From contig OY829328.1 in NCBI GenBank assembly GCA_963691655.1, positions 29,221,890 through 29,285,889 on the forward strand: a DNA stretch of 64,000 bases. Reading direction: 5' to 3'. Origin of the DNA: Toxonevra muliebris. Lineage: Eukaryota > Arthropoda > Insecta > Diptera > Pallopteridae. This document shows positions 36,466 through 49,275 of the stretch, in pieces. The notes under the pieces are model-generated. The model had not been told where the DNA came from, ran no database searches, and saw only the letters and a program-made list of their open reading frames with translations. A program made the translations under genes and the position numbers. Every line of letters begins with the position of its first letter. Position 1 is the first letter of the stretch.

Positions 36466-38459
36466 GTGGCCTTGCCAAAACGACAAATGTTCATTAAGCC
36501 TGATATATAGCACTCAAACAAATTAATCTTCAAGCAGGCGAAATTCTTTTTCAATGGAACAGTTCGGTCTGAGGAATACGAAAGTGACAATATTTTTCAT
36601 CTCAGATAAATATTCAACCTGCACAGGTAAAAACAAGATAGACCGATTATGGTCTTGAATTAGGGGTGTCTCTTTTAGCTCACAAAACACATACACACCA
36701 TAAAATTTAATTTATTTTCTTACCACTAGTAAAAATCATAAAAAATCGCACTTATTTTTTCTCACACAAATTGCCATTTAACGAAATATCTATGTCTTAC
36801 AGGATGATTTATTGTAACAAAATTTTTAACGTTTCGAAACGGTCTTGCCTGTCAGACCATTACATTTACATAAATATGTAAATCTGACTCTCAGCGATTA
36901 TTTTAAAAATCTTTTAATTAAAAGAATAAAGTAGTAAAATTTTACTCATGAAAATGTCCTTGAAAAAGATCATCGCCATCGTTTAAAAGCCAAACTTTAT
37001 CACACTGTGTTGTATAAGCCCATTACATTTCAAATGGGTTAATTATTCAAAAGGCTTAGAAATAAAAAACAATCCAATTCCAATTTCAATTACAATACCA
37101 ATATTTTTATTGTTGACTTACTATAGTTCCATACATACATATCGTATTAAATAAGATATATATTTACATACATATATAAATATCTATTGATTAAATTTAA
37201 TATTTGTCAAATTGCATGCATTTGATTTTTTGGTAAATGGTTTCTATTCAAAACGAGAGCTAGCAAACTCATGTCAATGTCATATGATTGTCTTACATAT
37301 GTATGGTTGTAGGTACATAGAACAATTTCGACTTGGCTTGAAATGATTAATATTATTTTTGAGCATTTTTTTTGCGGTTGATATGACCCTGAAACTGACT
37401 TGTTTTAGATTTTATGTTCTTTTATTTTTGTTGGTCTTCTTTGATTGCCACCATGCACGAACTTTGCATGTCTTTGATGTCTTCAAATTGTCACAAAATA
37501 TAAAGTAGCAATTTCACTATCAAATATCATTTTTATATGAATTTTCTAAGTATATGTCATGGTAAATAAATAGTAGAAATAAGATACCGGTATAGGTACT
37601 AAAAATGTCGTATACATATCTACCTATATACATAATATGTATGTATATATAAAATATGTATGTAAATACAAAAGAGTTAATTTTCTACAGAACTAATCAC
37701 ATAACTATCAACAAACATAACTATTTACCTAATTAAAATAACAACATCTATTGCTAATTTTTATGCCCAATATTCATATTTAAATCAGTTTCATGTTGTG
37801 TATGTGCATATATACATACATATGTATGTATGTATATCATTTCAATACCTGTATGAATATACATATATAAGTTCTTAATTCAATTTAATGCAATATCATA
37901 AGTAAGTTACAAAGTTAAAAATATTTTATATTTTGTTTATTTTTAATTGATTTAAATTTTTGTTAGAACTCACCTACATTGATAATAGCTTTTTAATAGT
38001 ATGGATTTAAAGAAGTTAAATGTACATACCTACATATGAGTTATTTGAGAAAATATACCCAAGAAAAAAATGCTGTGTAGAAACTAGTTCTAGTAAGTAT
38101 ATGTTTGAATTAATACTGAAATAGTTAGTTTGATTGATAGCTTAAATAAAAGAATGCATCTTTTTTTTTGGTTGAATAGATATCGTAGCAGCTCGACACA
38201 ACTACAATATATCGATGTTCATGGATAAATTTCGCAGTCTAAGCCCAGCGACTTCAACATCTCAAATAGGTTATTAACATCCTTATGACAGAATATATTT
38301 CCACCCTAAGCTTAGCTTAGCTAATAGTGCTAAACATTCGTCTAAATAACTACGTCCCTAATTCGGATTTTGAGCATTTCCTACTACGGGAATTTCCAAT
38401 GTGAATAAGGATTAGTCTTCAGACTCATTAGTAGTTTGTTTGTTATAATCAAAGCTGTA

Positions 38460-38690
38460 AAATTTCAAGTGCAAATATCAGTACCAGTGCTTGTAATGGT
38501 ACTGGACTCAATAATTTGGTACTGGTATTTGGAAAAATTCAAGTATCACTACTTTTTCAAGTACCGGTACTCAGTCTTTCAATTTCTAGTACTTTCAAGT
38601 ACTTTCAAGTATTTTCATTTATTTTCAAGTACTTTCAAGTATTTCATGTAAATTCGAGTACTTCAAGTATTTTGATGTATTTTATCGTGA
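38460..38690. repeat. Degenerate decamer tract (TTTCAAGTAC)
   Basis: Imperfect 10-bp units TTTCAAGTAC/TTTCAAGTAT, mixed with GTACTGGTA words, spread over about 230 bp. The forward frames it creates are repeat translations, not genes. Confidence 0.8.
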
Positions 38691-39614
38691 AAGTACAAAC
38701 ATCAAGCAACAATGCTCAACGGACCACTGATTCATGCAAATGCATAAATTGTGCGAGTTCTTAAATAAAGCTTGAGTTTTTTCAAGTACCAGTACCAAAA
38801 TACAGAGCATTAATATAAATACTGGTTCTGGTATTTGTACTGGTTAGAATATACTTATCTTGCCTGATCTGGAGGATTGTAGTCTACTAAATGAGAAGAT
38901 GCTGGCATAATTATGTATATTGAAACTTACTTTCATAGCCCAATCTTCAATCAAACTCATTATTAGAGAGGAAAATACTAATCCTTTGCTCAGTGCTTGC
39001 TTCTTCATTTTTAACAGTTTGTGCCAATTTATAGCACGATCCATCTAGCTTGCTTTTTTATGATTTGTAAAGCTTCTTCCAAAACTTTAACAAGCGGATT
39101 ACTTTGTTTATCAGGCAATTTGAAAATATGCTCTACCGTGGCCAGGAGCCAATAATATCGGTAGATGTCAAAATATCGTTTTTCTCATGTAATGTATTGT
39201 CCGAAAATCCCAAGAACTTTCTATTTATTATTATTTTTTTTCAACGAGTATATATCTACGGAAGTAAAAGCTCTACATATAGCACGAGAAAGTGAAGCGG
39301 CAAAATGAAAACAAAAGTTCGTTATCGAAGGTTCATTGAGTTTACATAAATATATGTATGTATAGTGCCAACAGCGAAAACGACAACAACAATAAAAACA
39401 AATTTGTGCCTATGGGTGGGTGGAAAGATATCCAGTGTATGTTGTGCATGACTTTTTTCCAGTTTTAAACAACAACAATGGCAATAACAAACAAAATAAA
39501 AAAAACAAGCATAACAAAATGGAGGAGTCTAAAGCGGAAATGGAACACAAAATTAAAAATTGCAAAACAAATCAGCCAATGAACCAAGTAAGGGATTCTT
39601 TCTGAACTACCTAT

Positions 39615-39644
39615 ATACATACATACATACATACATACATACTT
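39615..39644. repeat. CATA microsatellite
   Basis: About seven perfect ACAT repeats. Confidence 0.9.
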
Positions 39645-40277
39645 ATACAATATTTGCAAATATATCGTTAGCAACGATATGTTTTCGAAGTCCTATATAC
39701 TTACTAGCGACAAGTAAACAGCAAATAACATAAACACGCCGAAAGAAATTTGAATTCATTCACAAAACCAGTCAACACGAGACAGGCGAAGCTAATAAAC
39801 GTGGTACTAGTAAAACAGTAGAACAGCAGCAGCAGAAAACTTTACACAAAACTATAACTAACTAATGGCTTCAAAATATTTGAATTGATTGAATGAAAGT
39901 GAATGAGTTAGTTAGGCTCAAACTTAGTTAGCTTTGTTTTCTGTACTTCTGTACTTTGAATGGCAAAAAATATAGCGAAGTTGGTTATTACACGTTTTCT
40001 AAATATTCTAATAAAACATAACAATTCTTGCCACATAACGCTTCGTCATTGTAGGGCGCTATATCGTTGTTAGTTACGGGTACGGTACGCGTGTTTGCCG
40101 TTTATTGTCTTGGCGTTAATTGATTTGCAATTTGCATTAAATTTTGATATTATCATTTGAAATGTCGACTAAGAAGTTTCGTCAAATAAATTCAATGCTC
40201 TTCATTACTCTCTCTAATACTTATTAGAATAAAGTAAATAACAAGTAGGATCGTATTTGTGTGCACTACATGGAAAA

Positions 40278-43200
40278 ATGAAGCTATCGCTTAATAATCG
40301 TCGCCGGGCACAGACGTCGTCAGCTTGGACGGCGCATCAACAATCTTCAATTGTAACTCAAACACATCTACTTCAGCAACAGCATCAACAAAAACTGCAG
40401 CAACATCAACAGCAACAATTGCAACAACTGCAGCAACATCAGCAATTTCGTATAAATAAACAAAATTCATTCATTGAAACTACTACCAGGCACGGAACAC
40501 ATACCAGCATTTCAAACTCTACCACTTCCAGCATTGGACGTGGTGGTTATTTGAGTCGAGGCGTTTCCGTCGATCGTTCATTGGAGAGTATACGCCAAAA
40601 ATTTATAATTCCTGTTAGCCGAAAATATAATACTAATCTGCAGAAACACATTTCAATCGACCAAGAATCAAGAAGAAGAACGCTTTCACGATCAAAAGAT
40701 CTACAATTGAAAGTCTTAAAGAACACATCATCTTCTGTCACAAATTCTCATCGACTCAATAACAACAATGTATATCAAAATAGCTGCGGTGGAGTTGGTG
40801 TGACGCTCAGAGAGAGAAATATTTCGGCATGGTCTTCAACATCATCATTATTAAAAGGTTTGGATAATGAATGCGCACAACAAGTGAATGGAGGAGCAAT
40901 TTTGGATCGTAAGAAATCGTTCCTCAATTCATCTTCGGATCAATTCGAAAATAAAGAGTAAGATTTCTAAATATTTAAATTTTTATAATTTAAGTAGAGG
41001 TTACCGTCGAGAGGACATTCATCTGAAACAAACAAGTTGAAAATTACTAAACTAAATTAAATGTAGGGGGTCTTATCGTTTTTCATTTTCTGAGAAATCC
41101 CTGAATTACAAAATACGCCTGGAATAAAAAAAAAAACAATTTTGTTGCACTGTTTTTTTTTTTTACTTCAACGGACGAAAAATATTTTTGAATCATATTT
41201 TTGAAAACTGAATTAATTTTAAACTCCACAGAGACTCATGCGAATCGGTTCATCCGTTGAAGATGAGAGCGCCAGCGCGATGTAAAATTCTGTTTCCAGA
41301 AAACCGCATTTAAATGTAAAAAGAATCGTATTTAATGTTTGATCCGCTCAACAGACTGTAAATTAGAAAATACTTAAGATATGAAAATATCCTTTCACCC
41401 ACGTGTTCATAAGACTTTACGGTTGTAAATTATGTAAAAACAAAAATCGAATTTTTCATCGTCATGAACGGTAACAACTCCTTAAATGTATTTTACATTA
41501 TGAATCATTTGGTACACCCTGAAGCAAGTAATTCAATCCGTAATTGGGCATCGTTCGTTATAGACAATTCTCACTGAGACATTAGTACATTCGCACCTTG
41601 TCGCTTAGCCGTTCCTGAGCCAGGTTCAAAACAATTTTATTCTCTAGTTACTTTCTTGATCTATCTACTTTTATTCCCCCTCGCCTTTAATGAGTTAAGC
41701 TTGGAAATTTTTCTAAATATGTAATCACAATTTTTTGTTAACATTTATATTTTTTATCTTTAAATAAAAAAGTAATATATACAGTATGTAGCAAAATTGA
41801 GCAAATGAAGGGACATTTTTGGACATAAAAAAAAACAAAAATGGCGTCAAATTAAAAAATATCAGCATAGCTAAGTTTTTTTACACATTTAGATCAATAA
41901 AAGTGGGAACAAATTTTTGAAATCAGATAATATCTTCAGGTTCCAAAAAAGTCTTGAAAGTACTGAAATTTCGAAAATAAATAATGATTTTTTAAAATTT
42001 ATTTGCCAAAAATGTTTTCAAATTCTACAGCTCTTTTATTTCTCCTTGAATGTACAAATATAATGCAAAAATAATTTTTGAAATCGGATAATTTAAAAAA
42101 AAAAGCTATGAAACTTGCAAAAAGTTTTGGCCAACAAATTTTGAAAAATCATAATTTATTGTCGAAATTTCGGTATTTTCAAGACCCTTTTAGAACCTGA
42201 AGGCGTTATCTGATTTAAAAATTTCCATTTTTGTTCATCTGGATCTGAAGAATCTTTACTATGCTATTACTTTTTAGTTGGGCTATTTTTTATTTCCCAA
42301 AAATGTCACTTCATTTGCTCAATATTGTTTTGTTTTTCGAGTATCGCAAGCGACAAGAACTATGCAACGGATCCACGATTCCCATAGGGATATATGGTTC
42401 AGAGTCGATTCGAGAATAGCAGAACAGTAGATTTTATTTGCCATTAGGTTTGATCTCAGGTTGGTATAATCGACGATCCATTATGTGGATCCTGCCTTAA
42501 GAAGGAAAGTGACATTAATAAAAATGATCTCTGTTATTGTCCACCTTTCATAAGAAGAAGGATGTGTTTTCTGATTAGTGATGTCTTTAGAGTTATTTTC
42601 TCATGCCTGAACTTTTTAAATTCCTTAAAAAAAACTAAGAAGTTTGGGAGCATTGCTTGTGCTTTGTTTTCTTCTGTCATTACTTTTAGCACCGTCAAAC
42701 TTACATATATACATGAACCCACATTATGTTTCGTGATAAAATCTCGTGTGTATGTTTTTTTTTTTAATTATTTAAAACTCAGTTTTGCCTGAATATTAAA
42801 AATAGTGTTTTATTGCCAAATAGTTACTAACATTATCAATGTATTATCCAATTCGGAAGGCAGCCTTACGTGTTAAAATTGTGTTTTCATATAAAATTTG
42901 GCTAAATTGTATTTTTATTTATAAATACCCACCTACCTTATATGCACTAGTGACTTCATACATATTTACACTAACATCTAAAAAGCTCAAAAGTGTGTCA
43001 TTCATAAATCATGTAAAAAGTGAATCCTAGCAACATATGCACCTACAACAGCAACAGAAAAAACAATTATGACGTTCAATGAACTATAATGTTTACGTTT
43101 AACAAACAATACTTTTTTAAGTTTATACGAGTGCTACATATTTCTATATGTAATATTATTATTTTTTTGCAAACATGTCTGCAAAGTCGATGCATGCAAA

Positions 43201-46200
43201 TTATTTTAAGCATAGCCAAAAACTAAGAAAAAAATATAAAATGTTATTACAATTGACATGGTTTCTTTATTGTCTTTCATTGGCATCGATGAGTATGGCA
43301 TAAATTAACAATTATGACACCAATAAATATGTACACAACTTCTTACCCATATAAACCTATGCACAAATCAATATATATACTTATAAAAATGATAGGATCC
43401 CACGCGAAGTTGGAGTTATTGCATGCATCCATCAACAGGAAGTTTTAGGTACTCTTACCAACAGCTCTTAGTTATTTTATACCCACATATATATATATAC
43501 TTAAATCAATTTCATGATTATCAACATTTAAACAATTTAATTTAAACCTTTTTCCCTTTCATTTGCCAATTCTTTGGCTAACTTAATTTTGCTGGTGCAA
43601 ATTCGGTAGTTTTAACTTTGAAATATCTATTTTAATAATAATATTTAGGTTAAGCTAAGTTTGAAAAATTATGTAATCATATATATGCAATGCAGATCAG
43701 TTAACACGAACGGATTAGGATGAAGTTTTTATTGAAGGATTGATCAAGTATTTATCATCAAAGATGTTGATTATCAGATTGTTTTGTCACGGTTAAGGGA
43801 AACTCGGATTACGAAAACAAATCTTCAACTTTGAGTTATCCGTACTCCACTCCAATCAGTAATTCATCAGAAGTTTATAAAGCATATCAAAAACTAATAA
43901 AATCGAAAAAGCTTGATTCGCATTTCTAAACATCCTCTAGACATGTGAATTTTATATTAGTTGAGCACCAGAAAAGGAACTGTCTTTTTGATTGATTTTG
44001 TACGAATAGCGCGTTTGGGCTTTAGCAAATTAAGGCAGAGATATATCTGAATATTTAATTCATTTAATAAAAATATTTAATTCATTTAATAAAATTATTT
44101 AATTATATTTTTTTCAGATCTTTGTGCAATGGCGATCATTCCAAATTTATGGCATCTTCAAAAAATGGTGATAATAGCAAAATAAATCTCAATATTGTTC
44201 TATCACAAACTATAAAAGCTATCACAGAGCACGAAACAGCTCACAGTGATATTGATAGCTCTTCAGAATGTGCTGATATAGTTGTAAGTTCATTTACTGA
44301 ATAAATATGCACATCCACTAGTGGATCCTGTTGTTTTGGGGATAGTTAATTCATATGATAAAATTCAGTTAAATTTTAATTAGTTTTTGTTAGCAACCTT
44401 TTTGAACGTTAAGATCATTTTTCCTTCCAACGTTTCGCTGAGTTTTTTTAACTTCATTAGAGAAATTTAGAGACTCACATCCGCGGTGTATTGTATGTTT
44501 ATCAGTACTAGTGGTTCGGGAAGCGTTACCATCTCTTCACAGCCTCTACATAGAGTCAATTTCGATTGCAAAACTCTTTCTCAATGTTATATTTCCTATG
44601 GAAAAATTAATTAAATTTATATTTACACGGGTGTTTACATGAACGCCTGACTGAAAAAGAGAGGTGGAAAAAATAGGCCTATCTTTTTCTAACTACCTAT
44701 TTTTCTACCTCTCTCTTTCAGACAGGCGTTCATGCTTGCGTACGTGTGATCAGCCACATATACAACAGTTTTCGCTTCATTTCGTCCCGCTAAATTGATT
44801 TTCTTGCCTAATTGAGGTAAAATTTGTCCTATGAAAATTTCTTCTATAAAACATACATTTATCTCCTGTTTATTTTAATATAAAATCAAAGAAATAATTA
44901 CTATTGCGTCATTTGATAACTGCTCGGAAAATTGATTTCTTTTGCATATTGAAAAGAAATATTAAAATGTCAGCACTATCAATCATGTGTTTGTTTCAGA
45001 TTTTTTCCTTAAATGTATAAAATATGTATGTAAACATATTTAACAATTTTTTATATGTATTTTATAGTGATTTCAATAACAATCCTCTAATATTTTAAAT
45101 GAACCTTTATGCGCAAAAAGAAAATCCATTTTAAAATTACTGATTTGAAAAAAATAAAAATAAAGGGTATTTGTGTTTTTTTTTTAATATAATACTAGAT
45201 GCTATTAACTCAAACTCTCTATTTTGTTTAACTTTTTAATTAAAGTCATTACAATTCCTTTTTTCTTGCTTTGTGAATAAAATCTAATGGCAATAACTAA
45301 ATATGTAAATATATATTTTTTTAATTGCGTCAGTTGTGCAATTAACCCGGTATCGGATAAAAACTTTCTTTGCTTAATTGCATCAAAACCTGTACATTTT
45401 TGCTGGCCCAATTAAGCGGAAACTACTGAATAGATTAATCCTTATTTATTTAAGTTGCCCGTGCCCGAACAGCGTTGTGAGCTACCACCAACAAAGACCA
45501 CCATTTCAATTAACAATAATCATCAACAAATTTCAAAATCTGGATCGGGAGCACAACAGCGACGTGCACAATTTCGTTCAAGTCGTAATACTTTAATAAA
45601 TGCCACCACTGTAGGACCAACAACAGCTTCTATAATATCAACTACAGCAGTAATACCAACATCGACTACCATAACGTCTTTATCATCGTCATCATCATCA
45701 TTATCATCCTCATCAACATCATCTGTTGTACCAAATAATAATTATAATAGTAGTAACAACTTTACTGCATCACCATCCCTCACCATACAACGTCGACCAC
45801 CATTAGTACGTGCTATGTCCGCACCTGTACGTTCCTTCGATGAGAATTCTAAAAATGTCATCACTGCTGCTAACAAACGTAAAACAGTCTCCAGGCGCCG
45901 TCGGATAATATCACGGAATACCGGCTACAATGAAAAGATTGATCTAGCATCTGAGAATAAATCTAAAGATTTTAATTTGGACAATGAAATCAATGGGAAT
46001 GGAAAAAAGATATTATCACGTGCACGTTCTACGGTGGCAGTGGATGTTATCACTTTGGTCTCACTAGTAAGCTCTGAAGGTAGTGACTCAGAGCGTGAGG
46101 ACACATCAACGACAACAACTGAAACAAATTCCGATAACTGTTCAACCAGAAGAGCACCATTATTAAGAAAAACTGGTAAATCGGGTATGTTTTATTTCAA

Positions 46201-48611
46201 TATTTGTAATATTTTATTTTAAGTGCAATGAAGAGAACTAAATCGACCATGTTACAGTTACGGCAGGGCCTTCTCTATTATACAAGCGCCCGCTTAGAGG
46301 GGCGGTGATTTTTTTTTTTTATTAAGTAAAAAATAAAATTTTGATAGTTTAAAATTAAAAATTAAAGATTACAAAAATATAAACTTGTACTATAGTGACA
46401 TTTCCAACCAAGTTTAAAGCGACGTGTAACAGACTGTCCCTCTAACCAGTTTTAGGTAGAAATTTCGACAAGGATCTAATTTTCCGGCAGAATAATGTAC
46501 AGAATTCACTATAGTAGCAACACAAAGTCACATCTACTTACAGGTAGTATGTAAGAGTGACGATTTTGCGATGCCTATTTTTGCTTTAAATATACAAAAC
46601 TAAAAGTCATACTAAACTTGAGGTCTCCATTTAAACATTATTACAAAAGGAAAATCTAAAATTGAATTTCAATAAGAGGTTGAAGAGTTGATCTCTAAAA
46701 TTCGAAAAAATAAAATTTTTGTATTGCATATGATTGATCTCAGTTTACTACGCTTTCCTAATTTGGCTCACCTCCAGGAAAAAAATATTTGCAAAAAAGT
46801 TTTGAGGGGGTCTTTTTTAACTCACAATAAATTCGTGGGTATTTGGAACAAATGTATTAAAAGTATTTCTTCAATCCGAATCGACCAACAATCTTAGAAT
46901 TTCGCACACTGACGAATTTTATACAATAATGAATGGGTGCATTAATCCTTTAATGTCTTGAGGACATTCTATTTATCACCCACAATATTTAGAGCCAAAT
47001 AAAAGTTGGTTTCTTGATTGTTATTATAATAACGATAATTTTCGGAAAAATCTGTACCAGAGCCTTACCTGATCTTATTCCAAGCTCTTTCCATAAATAT
47101 TTTCAAATAAAGTTTTCTCAAATCCAGCTTCGTTTTAATATTGTTTATGTTTAATAGTGCGGGCGCACGAGAGCGAAATTCGTTGAAATTTTTAATTTAA
47201 AATTTAGGTGAATACACTACAAAAAAGAAATTTCAAATTCGTTGACTGACAGATTATGAGTTTGGAGAAGAAGAAGAAGAACCTTTATGTGTGTTTTGTG
47301 TAAATAAAAATTCAATTGGATTTGGACAACAAGAATTTATATAGCAATTATGGATAATTGGAGGAATGGCAGTGAGTTACTCTCCGACTCCATTATTTTA
47401 TTTTTTCACGTGGCAAATATTACAAGAGCATTTCAGACGCATTTCAACGAAATGCTAAATTTGCCTGAAATGCACTCTCGTGTATTCACAATATAACACT
47501 CGATCTCGTCAAATTCTGGGAGCAAGTATGACTATGAAACAAATTCATTACAATCATTGCCATTTCCCTTGCAGTAATATTCCATTGCCAGTAAGAAATT
47601 CAGTACTTCACATACTTAAAAAAATGCCTGAAATGTACAATTTTAATTACCGGGTGTTAATAATTCTGAATAAAGAGCATTTGTGGCACGTAATGCTTTT
47701 TTTGTTTAATCAAAAGTACCATGAGCTTCTGATTTCAGGTGAAACAGTTAATATCATTCGTTACCGTCAACAAATGATCAATTTGAACATGCATTGGTAG
47801 TTAACCGAGGTTCACTGTAATTTTTGTTTCAATCCCTGGAAGTACAGAGATTTCCGCAGGTCGGCTTTGTTTTTTTTTTTTTTTTTAATTTGTTCCCCCT
47901 GAGTTCTATTTGTTCTAATACTTGCACTAGTAAAAGGGATGATATGATAATTCAGCTCGTCTCTCAACGCCACCTCTCCCATAGGAATTACTTTCATATT
48001 TATATTAATGCACACATGTGAGACTTATCTAAGAAACTTACAAACATTTTTCCTTTTCAGTTTCATTTCAAGAGAATTTCCCTCCAAATTTTCAATTGGC
48101 TCCAAAAGATTATTCTATGATACGCAGAGGCTCAATTGCGCCGTTAGCTGCACGTATACGTGCTAATCGCCCGCCAACAGCACCACCAGTATCAATATAT
48201 CTTAGCGACTCGCCTACCATATTAGATCCAATGTCGTCGTCATTATCAGGCAATCAATCGGATGGTAGTCCCAAAATTCCAACAGCAAAAATTGGGAAAG
48301 AAAATAGTGCATCTAATGATAATATTCCAGCAACGGATTATGTATTTCCGGATTATGTACGTAGTATTAAAGAGCGTGAATGCTGGAAACTTCATCAGAA
48401 AATGTCTGCAAAGGGGGTGAACGTATCGTATGATACTATATTAAGGGGCATGTTAACACCAACCGAATTTCGTCAAATACAAAAACAACGAGAAGTAGAA
48501 GAAGCCAAAGCTCGCGCCGCCGAGGAAGCTGCAGCCGCTAAAGTAGCAGAAAATGTGAAGCCTCAAATTTCTGCAATTCAAAGGTTATCAGAGACATTAC
48601 TCAAAAAATAA
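40278..48611 (+). CDS. Four-exon gene for a 708-residue low-complexity protein, unrecognised
   Basis: Exons are 40278-40957, 44118-44283, 45455-46184 and 48061-48611. Donors are AAAGA|GTAAGA, AGTT|GTAAGT and TCGG|GTATGT. Acceptors are TTTTTTCAG|A, TTATTTAAG|T and CCTTTTCAG|T. All phases join without stops (GA+A, phase 0, G+TT), giving 709 codons. The ATG follows an in-frame TAA at 40239; an upstream noncoding exon is possible. The protein is basic and Ser/Thr/Asn-rich, with a Gln/His run at residues 33-56 and polyserine in exon 3. The last 80 residues look ordered, containing RSIKERECWKLHQK, YDTILRGMLTPTEFR and an Ala/Glu-rich coiled-coil stretch. No signal peptide or membrane segment is seen. 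I do not recognise the family; a cytoskeletal or scaffold role would be a guess. Confidence 0.85.
41796..42323. mobile_element. Foldback (long inverted repeat) element
   Basis: The left arm starts ATTGAGCAAATGAAGGGACA and the right arm ends with its near complement. The arms pair over about 230 bp each, including AAATCAGATAA..CTTCAGGTTC and TGAAATTTCGAAAATAAAT against TTTATTGTCGAAATTTCGG, with a short spacer. Any transcript of intron 1 should form a long hairpin here. No clear target duplication was found. Confidence 0.8.
44017..44040 (+). repeat. Dispersed 27-bp motif, copy 2
   Basis: GGGCTTTAGCAAATTAAGG, shorter than the copies at 51-77 and 49501-49528, lies in intron 1 about 80 bp before exon 2. 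Confidence 0.45.
44284..45454 (+). other. Intron 2 of the four-exon gene (1.2 kb)
   Basis: Bounded by GTAAGT and ATTTAAG. It contains the palindromic MITE at 44635-44747 and otherwise AT-rich DNA. Confidence 0.8.
44635..44747. mobile_element. Palindromic miniature element (113 bp)
   Basis: The arms ATGAACGCCTGACTGAAAAA and (complement of the right) ATGAACGCCTGTCTGAAAGA, followed by GAGAGGT and AATAGG, make an almost perfect hairpin with ACACG/CGTGT ends. A half copy lies at 30355-30420. Confidence 0.7.
46176..46190 (+). promoter_or_regulatory. Tandem alternative 5' splice sites, 9 nt apart
   Basis: Exon 3 can end at 46175 (AACTG|GTAAAT) or 46184 (TCGG|GTATGT). Both leave a single G in the same phase, which joins TT at 48061 to give Val. 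Use of the first would remove Gly-Lys-Ser and give 705 residues. Confidence 0.6.
46185..48060 (+). other. Intron 3 of the four-exon gene (1.9 kb)
   Basis: Bounded by GTATGT and CCTTTTCAG. It carries the MITE at 47155-47493; no exon is recognised. Confidence 0.75.
47155..47493 (+). mobile_element. PIF/Harbinger-type MITE copy 3 (339 bp)
   Basis: It starts TAGTGCGGGCGCACGAGAG and ends with the complement of TATTGTGAATACACGAGAG. It is flanked by TAA (47152-47154) and TAA (47494-47496). The body is collinear with the copy at 23853 (inverted there). It has CATTTCAGACGCATTTCA near the right end and no transposase. Confidence 0.75.
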
Positions 48612-48922
48612 ATATAAGGAAAATATTGTTAAAGAAAAAGAAGAGAACTGTGAACATTCCAAATGAATTACTCGATAATCGATAAACAAATTTATCGATT
48701 TAACTTAATTATAAGTTATTGCTAGCAATCGTAAAGAATCACGAAATACAACAAATTTTTAGTTTGAACACTTGTTAACAACTTACACAAATTAGAGTAA
48801 TTAATTAAATAGAATTTCACGGCGTTAGATATATTTTTCACAACAATTATTCTTTTAATGTAAGTATGTAAGTATATATTTTTAAGAGCTCAGAAATTAG
48901 ACATATAAAACCACCCGGCACT

Positions 48923-48928
48923 AATAAA
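48923..48928 (+). terminator. Candidate poly(A) signal of the four-exon gene
   Basis: AATAAA about 310 bp after the stop codon. Another AATAAA overlaps the stop itself at 48607-48612 and is less likely to serve. Confidence 0.4.
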
Positions 48929-49037
48929 AAAATATTCCGATTTCAATGGCACATAAGGAATTTGTTTATTTTTAAATTGAAATTATATTTTACAGAGTAA
49001 TGACTATTGCTAAAGATTTACATAGTACGTACATAAT

Positions 49038-49275
49038 GGTTAGGTTAGAGTGCTTGAAATCATGTTAGGCTTGGCTTATTGTGATATCATAGTATGGTGC
49101 GACTCCTCCATTTATGGAATGGAGAACCAAGAGATGGGCATTCGCATATGAGGTGAAGGCTATCACTTTTTCTTCAAAGCCGCAACCTCTACAGAAGTCA
49201 TTGAATGGCAGTCCTAGCCTTGCAACATTAAGCCTGGAAGAGAATTTGAAGTGTGAAGTATGCAGCTGAGAATTT
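49038..49275 (-). mobile_element. Non-LTR retrotransposon 3' fragment
   Basis: On the minus strand ARLGLPFNDFCRGC (about 49216-49175) is the cysteine motif that follows RNase H in jockey/I-like LINEs. The sequence runs on to a CTAACCTAACC end near 49040. That end resembles the tail of the LINE at 15340. Confidence 0.65.

Larger units (their letters stand above)
33300..40239. other. Intergenic region between RpS26 and the four-exon gene
   Basis: No supported gene. It holds degenerate AATTCCATTAC-type repeats (about 35430-35760), repeat B copy 2 (about 36385-36465), TATG microsatellites near 37620-37840, a TTCAAGTACT tract (about 38460-38690) and a CATA microsatellite (about 39615-39644). The right end should contain the promoter and any noncoding first exon of the next gene. 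Confidence 0.45.
40958..44117 (+). other. Intron 1 of the four-exon gene (3.2 kb)
   Basis: Bounded by GTAAGA and TTTTTTCAG. It contains the 528-bp foldback element at 41796-42323 and AT-rich DNA with short chance ORFs. Near the 3' end an ATTTAATTCATTTAATAAA sequence is tandemly repeated just before the polypyrimidine tract. Confidence 0.8.

Noticed and set aside
38436..38764. Two overlapping forward ORFs rich in F/K/Y
   Set aside because: They are translations of the TTTCAAGTAC decamer tract.
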